Source of the DNA: an uncultured Roseburia sp.
GTDB taxonomy: Bacteria > Bacillota > Clostridia > Lachnospirales > Lachnospiraceae
Assembly (NCBI GenBank): GCA_934317215.1
Contig: CAKREH010000039.1
Span: 1-31,510 of the forward strand
DNA length: 31,510 nucleotides
Direction of reading: 5' to 3'
Part shown: one piece after another, positions 1 through 6,730 of the stretch
How the letters are laid out: each line of letters starts with the position of its first letter
How positions within the stretch are numbered: position 1 is the first letter of the stretch
The notes under the pieces: model-generated
What the model was told of the DNA's origin: nothing
The model's database searches: none
What the model saw: the letters and a program-made list of their open reading frames with translations, nothing else
Made by a program: the position numbers and the translations under genes

Positions 1-50
1 GTCCATTATACACTATTTCTGACTGTTTGAGAAATTTCCTATAAAGGAAC

Positions 51-138
51 AAAGAGTCGCTTGCGACTCTTTCGCGCTCGAGCGGTGCTGTTTACAGCTA
101 ACTTCAATTCCGCGAGATGCGCATCCCGCCCGAAGGGC
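51..138. repeat. cluster of five short palindromes
   Basis: Five hairpin-forming sequences follow one another: 51-72 (10-bp arms AAAGAGTCGC/GCGACTCTTT, 2-nt loop), 75-84 (CGCTCGAGCG, perfect), 87-98 (GCTGT/ACAGC), 112-129 (GCGAGATGC/GCATCCCGC, one mismatch) and 128-138 (GCCC-GAA-GGGC followed by T5 on the plus strand). I see no credible gene here. The last one could be a weak plus-strand terminator. The function of the cluster is unknown. The palindromes themselves are read directly from the sequence. Confidence 0.7.
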
Positions 139-178
139 TTTTTCATTCATAGGACGTAATTTCCTATGAATTGAAAAA
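139..178. repeat. dispersed palindromic element, copy 1
   Basis: 10-bp arms ATTCATAGGA (145-154) and TCCTATGAAT (162-171) enclose a 7-nt centre. TTTTTC (139-144) and GAAAAA (173-178) extend the stem outward past one bulged T. Read on the minus strand, the element begins inside the T-run of the terminator at 174-216. An almost identical copy lies at 26809-26857, again directly after a minus-strand terminator. Two base differences are seen over about 45 bp. It is non-coding, although the sequence creates spurious open frames at both sites. Confidence 0.8.
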
Positions 179-216
179 ATTGCACAAAGCCGCTCATATT
201 TTCCAGCTTTGTGCAA
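174..216 (-). terminator. intrinsic terminator downstream of ecfT
   Basis: On the minus strand, 11-bp perfect arms TTGCACAAAGC (206-216) and GCTTTGTGCAA (180-190) enclose a 15-nt loop and are followed by six T (174-179). It lies 177 bp beyond the ecfT stop, so the ecf transcript would carry a 3' untranslated region containing the 40-bp tandem repeat. No gene lies between them. Confidence 0.8.
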
Positions 217-240
217 TCCCCTAAAAAAATGACAGACTGC

Positions 241-330
241 CTGCTCCGCTAACCTGCTATTGTCACAGAACGCAACTTTCCTGCTCTGCTAATCTGCTAT
301 TGTCACAGAACGCAACTTTCCTGCTCCGCT
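241..330. repeat. 40-bp tandem repeat, 2.25 copies
   Basis: Units at 241-280 and 281-320 differ at two positions (C/T), and the first 10 bases of a third unit occupy 321-330. The period is exactly 40 bp, not a multiple of three. The repeat sits in the transcribed 3' region between the ecfT stop and its terminator. The remaining bases up to 392 hold nothing I recognise. Confidence 0.9.
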
Positions 331-392
331 GTCATTCCATCACCATGAACCATAGCCTGCCGACTCTGCAAAATTCCCGCATCACAAATCCC

Positions 393-1205
393 TTACTGTG
401 GAAACGGCAAAAAGGACCTGCACAGCAATATAACCACAAAATACCCGATCACGAGCACATATGCCTTATGATCCACGCTTGCGTAACGCAGCGGTTTCAT
501 CTTGGTTCTGCCCTCGCCTCCATTGTAGCAGCGCGCCTCCATCGCCATCGCGAGGTCGTCCGCACGGCGGAACGCAGAGACGAATAGCGGTACCAAAAGA
601 GGGATCATATTTTTCACTCTCTGCAACAGATTTCCGCTCTCAAAGTCAGCACCTCGCGCCATCTGAGCTTTCATGATCTTGTCCGTCTCCTCAATGAGGA
701 TCGGGATAAAACGGAGTGCGATCGACATCATCATCGCGATCGCGTGTACCGGAACACCGATCTTTGATAACGGCATCAGAGATTTTTCCAGACCATCCGT
801 AAGCTGGTTTGGCGTCGTCGTAAGTGTCATGATCGAGGTTCCAAGGATCAGGTAGGTCAGGCGGATCGCCATCAGGATCGCATTCTGTGCACCCTCCGCC
901 GTGATCTTAAAGATCCAGAACTTCACGATCGGCGTACCCGGTGTCAGGAAAAGGTTGAATGCCGCTGTGATCAGCATAAGCACCACGATCGCTTTCAAGC
1001 CCTTGACCATAAACATAAATGGAACTTTGGACGTTCTGATGCAGAAGATCAAAAATACGGTCGCAACCAGAAGTGCCGCAATCCCTTTAAAACAAAACAA
1101 CGATATAATATAAATAAATGTAGCAAACAGTTTTACGCGCGGATCCAGTTTATGGATGACGGAATCCGCCGGATAATACTGGCCCAGTGTAATATCTCTT
1201 AACAT
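393..1205 (-). CDS. ecfT: ECF transporter transmembrane component EcfT
   Basis: The 270-residue integral membrane scaffold of energy-coupling-factor vitamin/metal importers couples the two ATPases to exchangeable substrate-binding S components. Hydrophobic segments cover roughly residues 25-135 and 245-265. The cytoplasmic coupling helices carry the two family motifs, AQMARGADFES (about residues 180-190) and AMEARCYNGG, where the second Ala-Arg-Gly is Ala-Arg-Cys. The start follows a GGAGG six bases upstream. It lies 17 bp after ecfA2 in the usual A1-A2-T order. truA, which often follows in Firmicutes, is not seen in the 392 bp downstream. No S component is present in the window, which suggests a shared group II ECF system; its substrates cannot be deduced here. 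Confidence 0.93.
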   Translation of the reverse strand: MLRDITLGQYYPADSVIHKLDPRVKLFATFIYIISLFCFKGIAALLVATVFLIFCIRTSKVPFMFMVKGLKAIVVLMLITAAFNLFLTPGTPIVKFWIFKITAEGAQNAILMAIRLTYLILGTSIMTLTTTPNQLTDGLEKSLMPLSKIGVPVHAIAMMMSIALRFIPILIEETDKIMKAQMARGADFESGNLLQRVKNMIPLLVPLFVSAFRRADDLAMAMEARCYNGGEGRTKMKPLRYASVDHKAYVLVIGYFVVILLCRSFLPFPQ

Positions 1206-1222
1206 CTTCTTCCTCCGGACTG

Positions 1223-2101
1223 TTACATATGAAAGTCTGTTTTTCCAGAATCAATTCCGGTCAGCGCCTCAAGCAGACATGCTCTTGCCTCCGCCACCGT
1301 GGTTGCATCTGTATCAACATTCAGACCTTTTTCTTTCAGTTCATGCATCAGGTAAGTCACCTGTGGTGCTGCAAGTCCAACCGCCTCAAGCTCTTTATAG
1401 TGGCGGAACACTTCTTTTGGTGCACCGTCTAACATCACTCTGCCGTGATTCATCACGATAATACGCTCCACATATTTCGCGACATCCTCCATACTGTGTG
1501 ATACTAAAATAACCGTAATACCGCGTTCCCTGTGCATCTGCTCCACAAGATCTAAGATCTCATCACGTCCCGCCGGATCAAGACCTGCCGTCGGCTCATC
1601 TAAGATCAATACCTCCGGCTTCATTGCAAGTACGCCTGCAATCGCAACACGGCGTTTCTGTCCACCGGAAAGATCAAACGGAGACTGGTAATAAAGCTCC
1701 TCCGGCAATCCGACACTCCGCAGTGCCTCAAATGCCCGAAGACCTGCTTCCTCTTTCGATAATCCCTGATTTTTCGGTCCAAAACACACGTCATCAAAAA
1801 TCGTTGTCTCAAATAACTGGTGCTCCGGATACTGGAACACCAGCCCGACGCGATTTCTCAATTCACGCAGGTCAAACCCCTCTTCATAAATATCCTGACC
1901 GTGAAAATAAATCGTCCCGGATGTTGCCTTCATCAAACCGTTTAAGTGCTGGATCAGGGTGGACTTTCCGGAACCGGTATGTCCGATCACGCCGATAAAC
2001 TGTCCATCCTCGATCGTTAAGTTTACATCCTTTAGCGCCTGGATCTGATACGCAGTCCCTTCGCTGTATACATAATTCACTTTATCTAAAATAATTGACA
2101 T
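1223..2101 (-). CDS. ecfA2: ECF transporter ATP-binding protein EcfA2
   Basis: One of the two ABC ATPases of the ECF module, 292 residues from the chosen start. It shows Walker A GHTGSGKST (about residues 40-48), Q-loop VFQYPEHQLF, signature LSGGQKRRVAIAGVLA, Walker B VLILDEPTAGLDP and the switch histidine VSHSM. The start is the third of three closely spaced ATGs, the one giving MSIILDKVNYVYS, because a GAGG lies six bases upstream. The earlier ATGs at 2113 and 2107 lack a well-placed site, and an upstream extension is not family-like. It is expected to pair with EcfA1 and sit on EcfT at the inner membrane face. It is separated from ecfA1 by 275 bp containing a tandem repeat, unusually long for this operon. 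Confidence 0.93.
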   Translation of the reverse strand: MSIILDKVNYVYSEGTAYQIQALKDVNLTIEDGQFIGVIGHTGSGKSTLIQHLNGLMKATSGTIYFHGQDIYEEGFDLRELRNRVGLVFQYPEHQLFETTIFDDVCFGPKNQGLSKEEAGLRAFEALRSVGLPEELYYQSPFDLSGGQKRRVAIAGVLAMKPEVLILDEPTAGLDPAGRDEILDLVEQMHRERGITVILVSHSMEDVAKYVERIIVMNHGRVMLDGAPKEVFRHYKELEAVGLAAPQVTYLMHELKEKGLNVDTDATTVAEARACLLEALTGIDSGKTDFHM

Positions 2102-2240
2102 GTTCATCCTCATTTCTGGGGCACCCACTGCTGAGCAGTACCCCAAAAGCCTTCCATTTTACTCAAAATCAGATGATCTTTTAAAAACATATAACCATAA
2201 AATGCCTGCTCTACTGATATTCCATCTCTGCGCTACGCAT

Positions 2241-2372
2241 CATACACGTTCCACAGACATTCTATCATCGTGCACCATATCATACACGTTCCACAGACAT
2301 TCTATCATCGTGCACCATATCATACACGTTCCACAGACATTCTATCATCGTGCACCATATCATACACATTCC
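2241..2372. repeat. 40-bp tandem repeat, 3.3 copies, in the ecfA1-ecfA2 gap
   Basis: Three identical 40-bp units occupy 2241-2280, 2281-2320 and 2321-2360. A partial fourth unit with one change runs to about 2372 and abuts the ecfA1 stop at 2377. Each unit holds the palindrome GTGCAC. The period is not divisible by three and no gene is encoded. The spacer between ecfA2 and the repeat (2102-2240) shows nothing else I recognise apart from the ecfA2 ribosome site. The unit sequence is unrelated to the 40-bp repeat at 241. Confidence 0.95.
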
Positions 2373-2376
2373 ACGA

Positions 2377-3240
2377 TCATGAATCAATCTGTGCGATCCG
2401 CAGAATATGTCCCACAAGTTCTTCCCTCGTCAGCACACCAAGCGGAATATCAAGTCCTGACTGTCTGAGCAGGTCAGCAAGGATCGTAACCTGCGGCACG
2501 TCCAGCCGGTATTCTTTTAGCTTTCCGACTTTGGAAAAGATTTCACGCGGTGTTCCCTGCATCACTACTTTTCCCTTGTCCATCACGATCACCTTATCCG
2601 CATCGACGACTTCTTCCATATAATGTGTGATCAGAATGATCGTGACACCTTTTTTCTGATTGAGTTCATGCGCAGTACGGATGACCTCCGCTCTTCCGTT
2701 CGGGTCAAGCATTGCGGTCGGCTCGTCTAACACGATGCACTTCGGCTCCATCGCTACGACACCCGCGATCGCAACACGCTGTTTCTGACCTCCGGAAAGC
2801 TTGTTTGGCGAATGATGACGGTATTTTAACATACCGACTGCCTTTAGGCTCTCCTCCACACGCTGCCAGATCTCATCCGTCGGCACACCGATATTTTCCG
2901 GTCCGAATCCGACATCCTCCTCCACCACACTGGCAATGATCTGATTGTCCGGATTCTGGAAAACCATTCCGGCGGTCTTTCGCACCGGAATGACATTCTC
3001 CTCTTTTGAAACATCCATGCCGTCCACAAAAAGACTTCCCTCGGACGGGGCTAACAGTGCATTGATATGCTTTGCAAGCGTAGATTTACCGGAACCGTTA
3101 TGTCCTAAGATTGCGATAAAATCTCCCTGCTTCACATCGAGATCCACATGATCTAAGGCAGTCTGGATCGACTCTACGTTTCCCTCTTCATCACGTCTGA
3201 TATATTCATGCACAAGCTGTTTTGCCTTAATAATTCCCAT
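2377..3240 (-). CDS. ecfA1: ECF transporter ATP-binding protein EcfA1
   Basis: 287-residue ABC ATPase of the ECF module. Visible motifs are Walker A GHNGSGKST (residues 46-54), Q-loop MVFQNPDNQI, signature LSGGQKQRVAIAGVVA, Walker B CIVLDEPTAMLDP and the switch histidine in LITHYM. The Q-loop NPDNQ form and the longer N-terminal stretch (RRDEEGNVESIQTALD) are typical of EcfA1 rather than EcfA2. The start has AAGGA ten bases upstream. It begins 21 bp after trmL, so trmL and the ecf genes are probably one transcript. The tandem repeat begins within a few bases of its stop codon. Confidence 0.93.
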   Translation of the reverse strand: MGIIKAKQLVHEYIRRDEEGNVESIQTALDHVDLDVKQGDFIAILGHNGSGKSTLAKHINALLAPSEGSLFVDGMDVSKEENVIPVRKTAGMVFQNPDNQIIASVVEEDVGFGPENIGVPTDEIWQRVEESLKAVGMLKYRHHSPNKLSGGQKQRVAIAGVVAMEPKCIVLDEPTAMLDPNGRAEVIRTAHELNQKKGVTIILITHYMEEVVDADKVIVMDKGKVVMQGTPREIFSKVGKLKEYRLDVPQVTILADLLRQSGLDIPLGVLTREELVGHILRIAQIDS

Positions 3241-3261
3241 CTGTTTTTATTCCTTCCCGTA

Positions 3262-3765
3262 TCAGTCATCCCAGCGCAGTCTGTGCAGTTCTCCCTGCAG
3301 CTTCATATGGTCAAACTGATTCTGTCTGAGTGCCTCATAGAGCACGATCGCAACGGAATTTGACAGGTTCAGTGAACGTGTCTCCCCGATCATCGGGATC
3401 CGCACACAGGTATCCGGATGATCTTTTAAGATCTCCTCCGGGATTCCTGCACTCTCTTTTCCAAACATAATATAGCAGTCCGGCTCGTAGGAAACCTCTG
3501 TGTATACATGGCGTCCCTTTGTCGTTGCCATATAGATCTTTGCACCCGGATTTTTCTCACAGAAATCATCCCAGTTTACATAAGTTGTCACGTCAAGTTC
3601 ACTCCAGTAATCCATCCCGGCACGCTTGATCGACTTTTCATCCAGATGAAATCCAAGCGGTTCGATCAGATGGAGCCTTGTCCCTGTTGCGACACAGGTT
3701 CTTCCGATATTTCCGGTATTTGCCGGAATCTCCGGCTCATACAAAACAATATTTAACTTTGCCAT
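3262..3765 (-). CDS. trmL: tRNA (cytidine/uridine-2'-O-)-methyltransferase TrmL
   Basis: A 167-residue SPOUT-family (TrmH-like) enzyme that, in its family, methylates the wobble ribose of tRNA-Leu. Motifs of the knotted fold are visible: the N-terminal LNIVLYEPEIPANTGNIGRTC, the middle IMFGKESAGIPEEIL and the C-terminal IPMIGETRSLNLSNSVAIVLYEALRQ. The start is the ATG giving MAKLNIVLYEP, with GAGG seven bases upstream. An upstream extension to 3822 would add a 19-residue tail foreign to the family and runs through hairpins. It is the first gene of the trmL-ecfA1-ecfA2-ecfT series. Confidence 0.9.
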   Translation of the reverse strand: MAKLNIVLYEPEIPANTGNIGRTCVATGTRLHLIEPLGFHLDEKSIKRAGMDYWSELDVTTYVNWDDFCEKNPGAKIYMATTKGRHVYTEVSYEPDCYIMFGKESAGIPEEILKDHPDTCVRIPMIGETRSLNLSNSVAIVLYEALRQNQFDHMKLQGELHRLRWDD

Positions 3766-3780
3766 AATAATCCTCATTCT

Positions 3781-3908
3781 TGCGCCGCCTTTTGCGCACC
3801 TCAAGTTTGTGCGCAAGCACAAATCTTATGTGTGAAAAATCTTATTTTTCACACTATCCTCATTTCCAGGCAGTCTGCCAAGCAGACCACATTATGAAAA
3901 ATAAACTG
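3781..3908. other. hairpin series between the aminotransferase and trmL
   Basis: Four hairpins in a row: 3781-3798 (TGCGC/GCGCA), 3825-3842 region (TTTGTGC/GCACAAA, loop GCAA), 3830-3854 (11-bp perfect arms GTGTGAAAAAT/ATTTTTCACAC, loop CTT) and about 3866-3880 (GTCTGC/GCAGAC). None has a proper T-run on the minus strand, so they are not convincing terminators. They would lie in the leader of trmL or in an intercistronic region. A related GTGTGAAA/TTTTACAC pairing (one wobble) sits at 5653-5676 ahead of the Lrp gene. Confidence 0.55.
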
Positions 3909-5090
3909 TCATGCCTGTTTTTCACCCTGTTTTCTCAGCCCTGTAATAAATGCCTCCATGCGGTCCATCGCCTCTTTTAAGTTTTCCAGCGAATACGCAT
4001 AGGAAATACGGACAAATCCTTCCCCACAGTCTCCGAATGCCGTTCCCGGAACGACTGCAAGTTTCTCTGTATTTAAAAGCTCCGTGGCAAACTGCTCGGA
4101 TGTCATACCGAATTCGCGGATACACGGGAACACATAAAATGCTCCAAACGGCTCGAAACAGGTAAGTCCCATCTCCTTAAAGCGGTGCAGCAGATAGCGT
4201 CGTCTGCCATTGTATTCCTCACGCATCTGTGCCACATCCTCATCACCGTTTTTTAATGCCTCCACACCTGCGTACTGGCTGGTAGACGGCGCACACATGA
4301 TGGCAAACTGATGGATTTTTAACATCTGTTCAATGATCACACGCGGTCCGCAGGCATAGCCGAGACGCCATCCTGTCATGGCATGTGATTTGGAAAAACC
4401 ATTGATCACGATCGTTCTCTCCCACATTCCAGGCAGGGACGCGATCGTCACATGTTTCTCAAGGTAGGTAAGCTCCGAATAGATCTCGTCACTCAATACA
4501 AAAATATCGTGTTTTCTGATCACTTCCGCGATCTTTTCAAGGTCTGATTTTTCCATGACCGCGCCGGTCGGGTTATTCGGGAACGGAAGTACCAAAAGTT
4601 TTGTCTTTGGTGTGATCGCAGCCTCTAACTCTTCTGCAGTCAGACGAAATTCGTTTTCTGCCTTTAACTCGATCACAACCGGAACCCCGCCTGCTAAAAC
4701 GGCACATGGCACATAGGACACATAACTTGGCTGCGGGATTAAAACCTCATCCCCCGGATCTAACATGGCACGCATTGCCGCATCGATCGCCTCGCTGCCT
4801 CCGATCGTCACCATGATCTCATGGTCAACGTCATAAGATATCCCGTAATGACGGTTCAGATAACGGTCGATCTCTGTCTTTAACTCTTTTAAACCTGCAT
4901 TTGAGGTATAATGTGTTTTTCCTTTTTCCAGTGAATAAATGCCCTCGTCGCGGATATGCCACGGCGTATCAAAATCCGGCTCGCCGACACCAAGGGAGAT
5001 CGCATCCTTCATCTCATGTACCACATCAAAGAACTTACGGATTCCGGACGGCTGGATCGTTGTAATTGTTTTATTTAATGGATCTCTCAT
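3909..5090 (-). CDS. PLP-dependent class I/II aminotransferase
   Basis: 393-residue fold-type I aminotransferase. Visible landmarks are substrate-side SLGVGEPDFDTP near residue 32, cofactor residues N173 in NNPTG, D201/Y204 in DEIYSE, the Schiff-base lysine K234 in GFSKSHAMTGWRLGY, and R361 in FVRISYAYS, which should bind the substrate carboxylate. It resembles the aspartate/aromatic or PatA/DapX-like branch. The exact amino acid cannot be fixed from sequence alone. It starts one base after the stop of the Lrp gene, so the two are almost surely translationally coupled. An amino-acid-responsive Lrp partner suggests a role in amino-acid metabolism. Confidence 0.88.
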   Translation of the reverse strand: MRDPLNKTITTIQPSGIRKFFDVVHEMKDAISLGVGEPDFDTPWHIRDEGIYSLEKGKTHYTSNAGLKELKTEIDRYLNRHYGISYDVDHEIMVTIGGSEAIDAAMRAMLDPGDEVLIPQPSYVSYVPCAVLAGGVPVVIELKAENEFRLTAEELEAAITPKTKLLVLPFPNNPTGAVMEKSDLEKIAEVIRKHDIFVLSDEIYSELTYLEKHVTIASLPGMWERTIVINGFSKSHAMTGWRLGYACGPRVIIEQMLKIHQFAIMCAPSTSQYAGVEALKNGDEDVAQMREEYNGRRRYLLHRFKEMGLTCFEPFGAFYVFPCIREFGMTSEQFATELLNTEKLAVVPGTAFGDCGEGFVRISYAYSLENLKEAMDRMEAFITGLRKQGEKQA

Positions 5091-5091
5091 A

Positions 5092-5568
5092 TTACATCTC
5101 TATCCTTTCATCTTTTGCCGGTTCTGCCATAACGGTTCCGTGATCTTTGTATTTTTTCAGAATAAAATTAGTCTTTGTACTTAACACAGAATCCAGTGGT
5201 GAAAGTTTATCGGAAACAAACTGGGAAACCTCGCGCAGTGTTTTTCCCTCGATCGTTACCATAAAATCAAATCCGCCTGAGATCAGATAAACGGAATTTA
5301 CTTCCGGATAGTTGTAAATACGCTCTGCCACCTTGTCAAATCCCATTCCGCGCTGCGGTGTTACACGCACCTCGATTAAAGCAGTTACTTTTTCAATTCC
5401 TGCCTTATCCCAGTCGATCAGGGTATGATATCCGCAGATAATGTGCTCCTCTTCCATTTTCTGAAGCTCATTTACCACTGCTGCCTCATCTACACCTAAA
5501 ATGATAGCCAGTTCCTTTAAATCAATTCTGCTGTTCTTCTCTATAAAAGTTAAAATCTTTTCACGCAT
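5092..5568 (-). CDS. Lrp/AsnC family transcriptional regulator
   Basis: 158-residue feast/famine regulator. The N-terminal winged helix-turn-helix covers about residues 1-50 (IDLKELAIILGVDEAAVVNELQKMEEE), and a RAM ligand-binding domain follows at about 60-140, with VYLISGGFDFMVTIEGKTLREVSQFVSDKL. Lrp proteins bind amino acids and form octameric or dimeric regulators. The start has GGAGG six bases upstream. The stop codon is one base from the start of the aminotransferase, so it probably regulates that gene and itself. A TATAAT on the minus strand at 5661-5666 is a possible -10, but without a clear -35. Confidence 0.9.
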   Translation of the reverse strand: MREKILTFIEKNSRIDLKELAIILGVDEAAVVNELQKMEEEHIICGYHTLIDWDKAGIEKVTALIEVRVTPQRGMGFDKVAERIYNYPEVNSVYLISGGFDFMVTIEGKTLREVSQFVSDKLSPLDSVLSTKTNFILKKYKDHGTVMAEPAKDERIEM

Positions 5569-5677
5569 GATAATCCTCCATAATTTATGCCCTTTAGGAC
5601 ATTATCTCAATTCATAGCAGCAGATCTGCCTCCAAACACGCAGTCTGTTTTTGTGTAAAAATTATATCTTTCACACC

Positions 5678-6661
5678 CTATACTACTTTATATAATTCGT
5701 CCGTCTTCGGCGGCTCTAAAAACCGTCTCTCATCCTCGTTTAATAAAACTCTGTCATTTCCGGCTGTCGCTTTTCCGATGACCGCCGCTGGTATTCCTGC
5801 CTTTTTCAGCTCATTGACCAGCAGATTGCCATCGTCTGCTGCCATCAGCATAGAACCGCTTGAGATCAGTTCATATGGATTGATCCCGAAAAATTCACAG
5901 ATTTCTATCGTTTCCTGACGAACGGGAATCTTTTTTAAATCGATTTCAAGTCCGACGCCAGATGCTTCTGCCATTTCCCAGAGTGCACCAAAAATACCTC
6001 CCTCTGTGACGTCATGCATAGCACTAACGCCAGACCGAACGGCGACTGCGGCCTCTGAAAGCACGGATAAATATACATCCAGTTTTTTCGCATTTTCAAT
6101 AAATGGTGCAGAAAATCTCGTTAAAAGATCTTTTTCTTTTTCCTTTGCAATGATGGAGGTTCCCTCGATCCCGATCCACTTTGTCACAAGAATATCCATG
6201 CCCGGTTTTGCCCCTCCGGTGGAGATCAGGCATCCGTCTTTTACTTTACCGACACCACATACGGAAATAACCGGCTGGCTGACAACCGCTGTGATCTCCG
6301 TATGACCGCCCATGACCTGCACGCCTGCCTTTGCACATGCTGCTTCTACCTGCTGCATCATCTCTCTTAAATCCGGTTCTTCGATCTCCGGCGGAAGCAG
6401 GACCGTAAGGAGCACACCGACCGGTTCTGCCCCTGCACTGGCAAGATCATTTGCTGTGATCTGGATCGCAAGTGTACCGATGTCCTGTGCCGTACCCGTA
6501 ATCGGATCGGTGGACATCACAAGCGTCTCATCCTCCGCAAGTTTGACTGCAGCACAGTCCTCTCCCACTCCGGCGCCTAAAATGACCTCCGGCCTTTTGG
6601 TATGTATCTGTTTAAATACGGAGCGTTTCAACACATTCTCCGGTACTTTTCCAATCTTCAT
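5678..6661 (-). CDS. AIR synthase-related protein (HypE/ThiL-like fold)
   Basis: 327-residue member of the PurM/HypE/ThiL/SelD ATP-binding superfamily. The N-terminal half has GVGEDCAAVKL and MSTDPITGTAQDIGTLAIQI, matching the metal/ATP-binding Asp-rich strands of the family, followed by ANDLASAGAEPVGVLLTVLLP and MGGHTEIT. The C-terminal half has MHDVTEGGIFGALWEMAEASG and ISSGSMLMA. It lacks the C-terminal cysteine tail of HypE, and no hydrogenase maturation gene is nearby, so a HypE role is not supported. The start is the second ATG because GGAG lies six bases before it; the ATG at 6673 has its G-rich stretch directly abutting. Substrate unknown. Confidence 0.85.
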   Translation of the reverse strand: MKIGKVPENVLKRSVFKQIHTKRPEVILGAGVGEDCAAVKLAEDETLVMSTDPITGTAQDIGTLAIQITANDLASAGAEPVGVLLTVLLPPEIEEPDLREMMQQVEAACAKAGVQVMGGHTEITAVVSQPVISVCGVGKVKDGCLISTGGAKPGMDILVTKWIGIEGTSIIAKEKEKDLLTRFSAPFIENAKKLDVYLSVLSEAAVAVRSGVSAMHDVTEGGIFGALWEMAEASGVGLEIDLKKIPVRQETIEICEFFGINPYELISSGSMLMAADDGNLLVNELKKAGIPAAVIGKATAGNDRVLLNEDERRFLEPPKTDELYKVV

Positions 6662-6689
6662 CACAATCTCCATCCCTGTTTACAGTTAT

Positions 6690-6719
6690 AGGCTGTCTCT
6701 TATGAGGCAGCCTCTTTTT
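6690..6719 (+). terminator. possible terminator-like hairpin
   Basis: AGGCTGTC (6690-6697) pairs with GGCAGCCT (6706-6713) across one wobble, with an 8-nt loop, and T5 follows on the plus strand (6715-6719). Only minus-strand genes flank it, so as a terminator it would act on antisense transcripts. On the minus strand it is a hairpin in the VanW to AIR-synthase gap without a T-run. Confidence 0.4.
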
Positions 6720-6730
6720 GTTTCCTATAA

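Noticed and set aside
13..216. 67-codon minus-strand open frame at the left edge
   Set aside because: It starts on a non-ATG codon inside the terminator stem and is made of palindromes. Part of it repeats at 26820-26850 only because of the dispersed DNA element.
2241..2372. CRISPR array
   Set aside because: The 40-bp units are directly adjacent with no spacers, and no cas gene is present. It is a simple tandem repeat.
2100..2623. Plus-strand open frames across the 40-bp repeat
   Set aside because: They depend on the repeat length and run antisense into ecfA1; no ribosome site is present.
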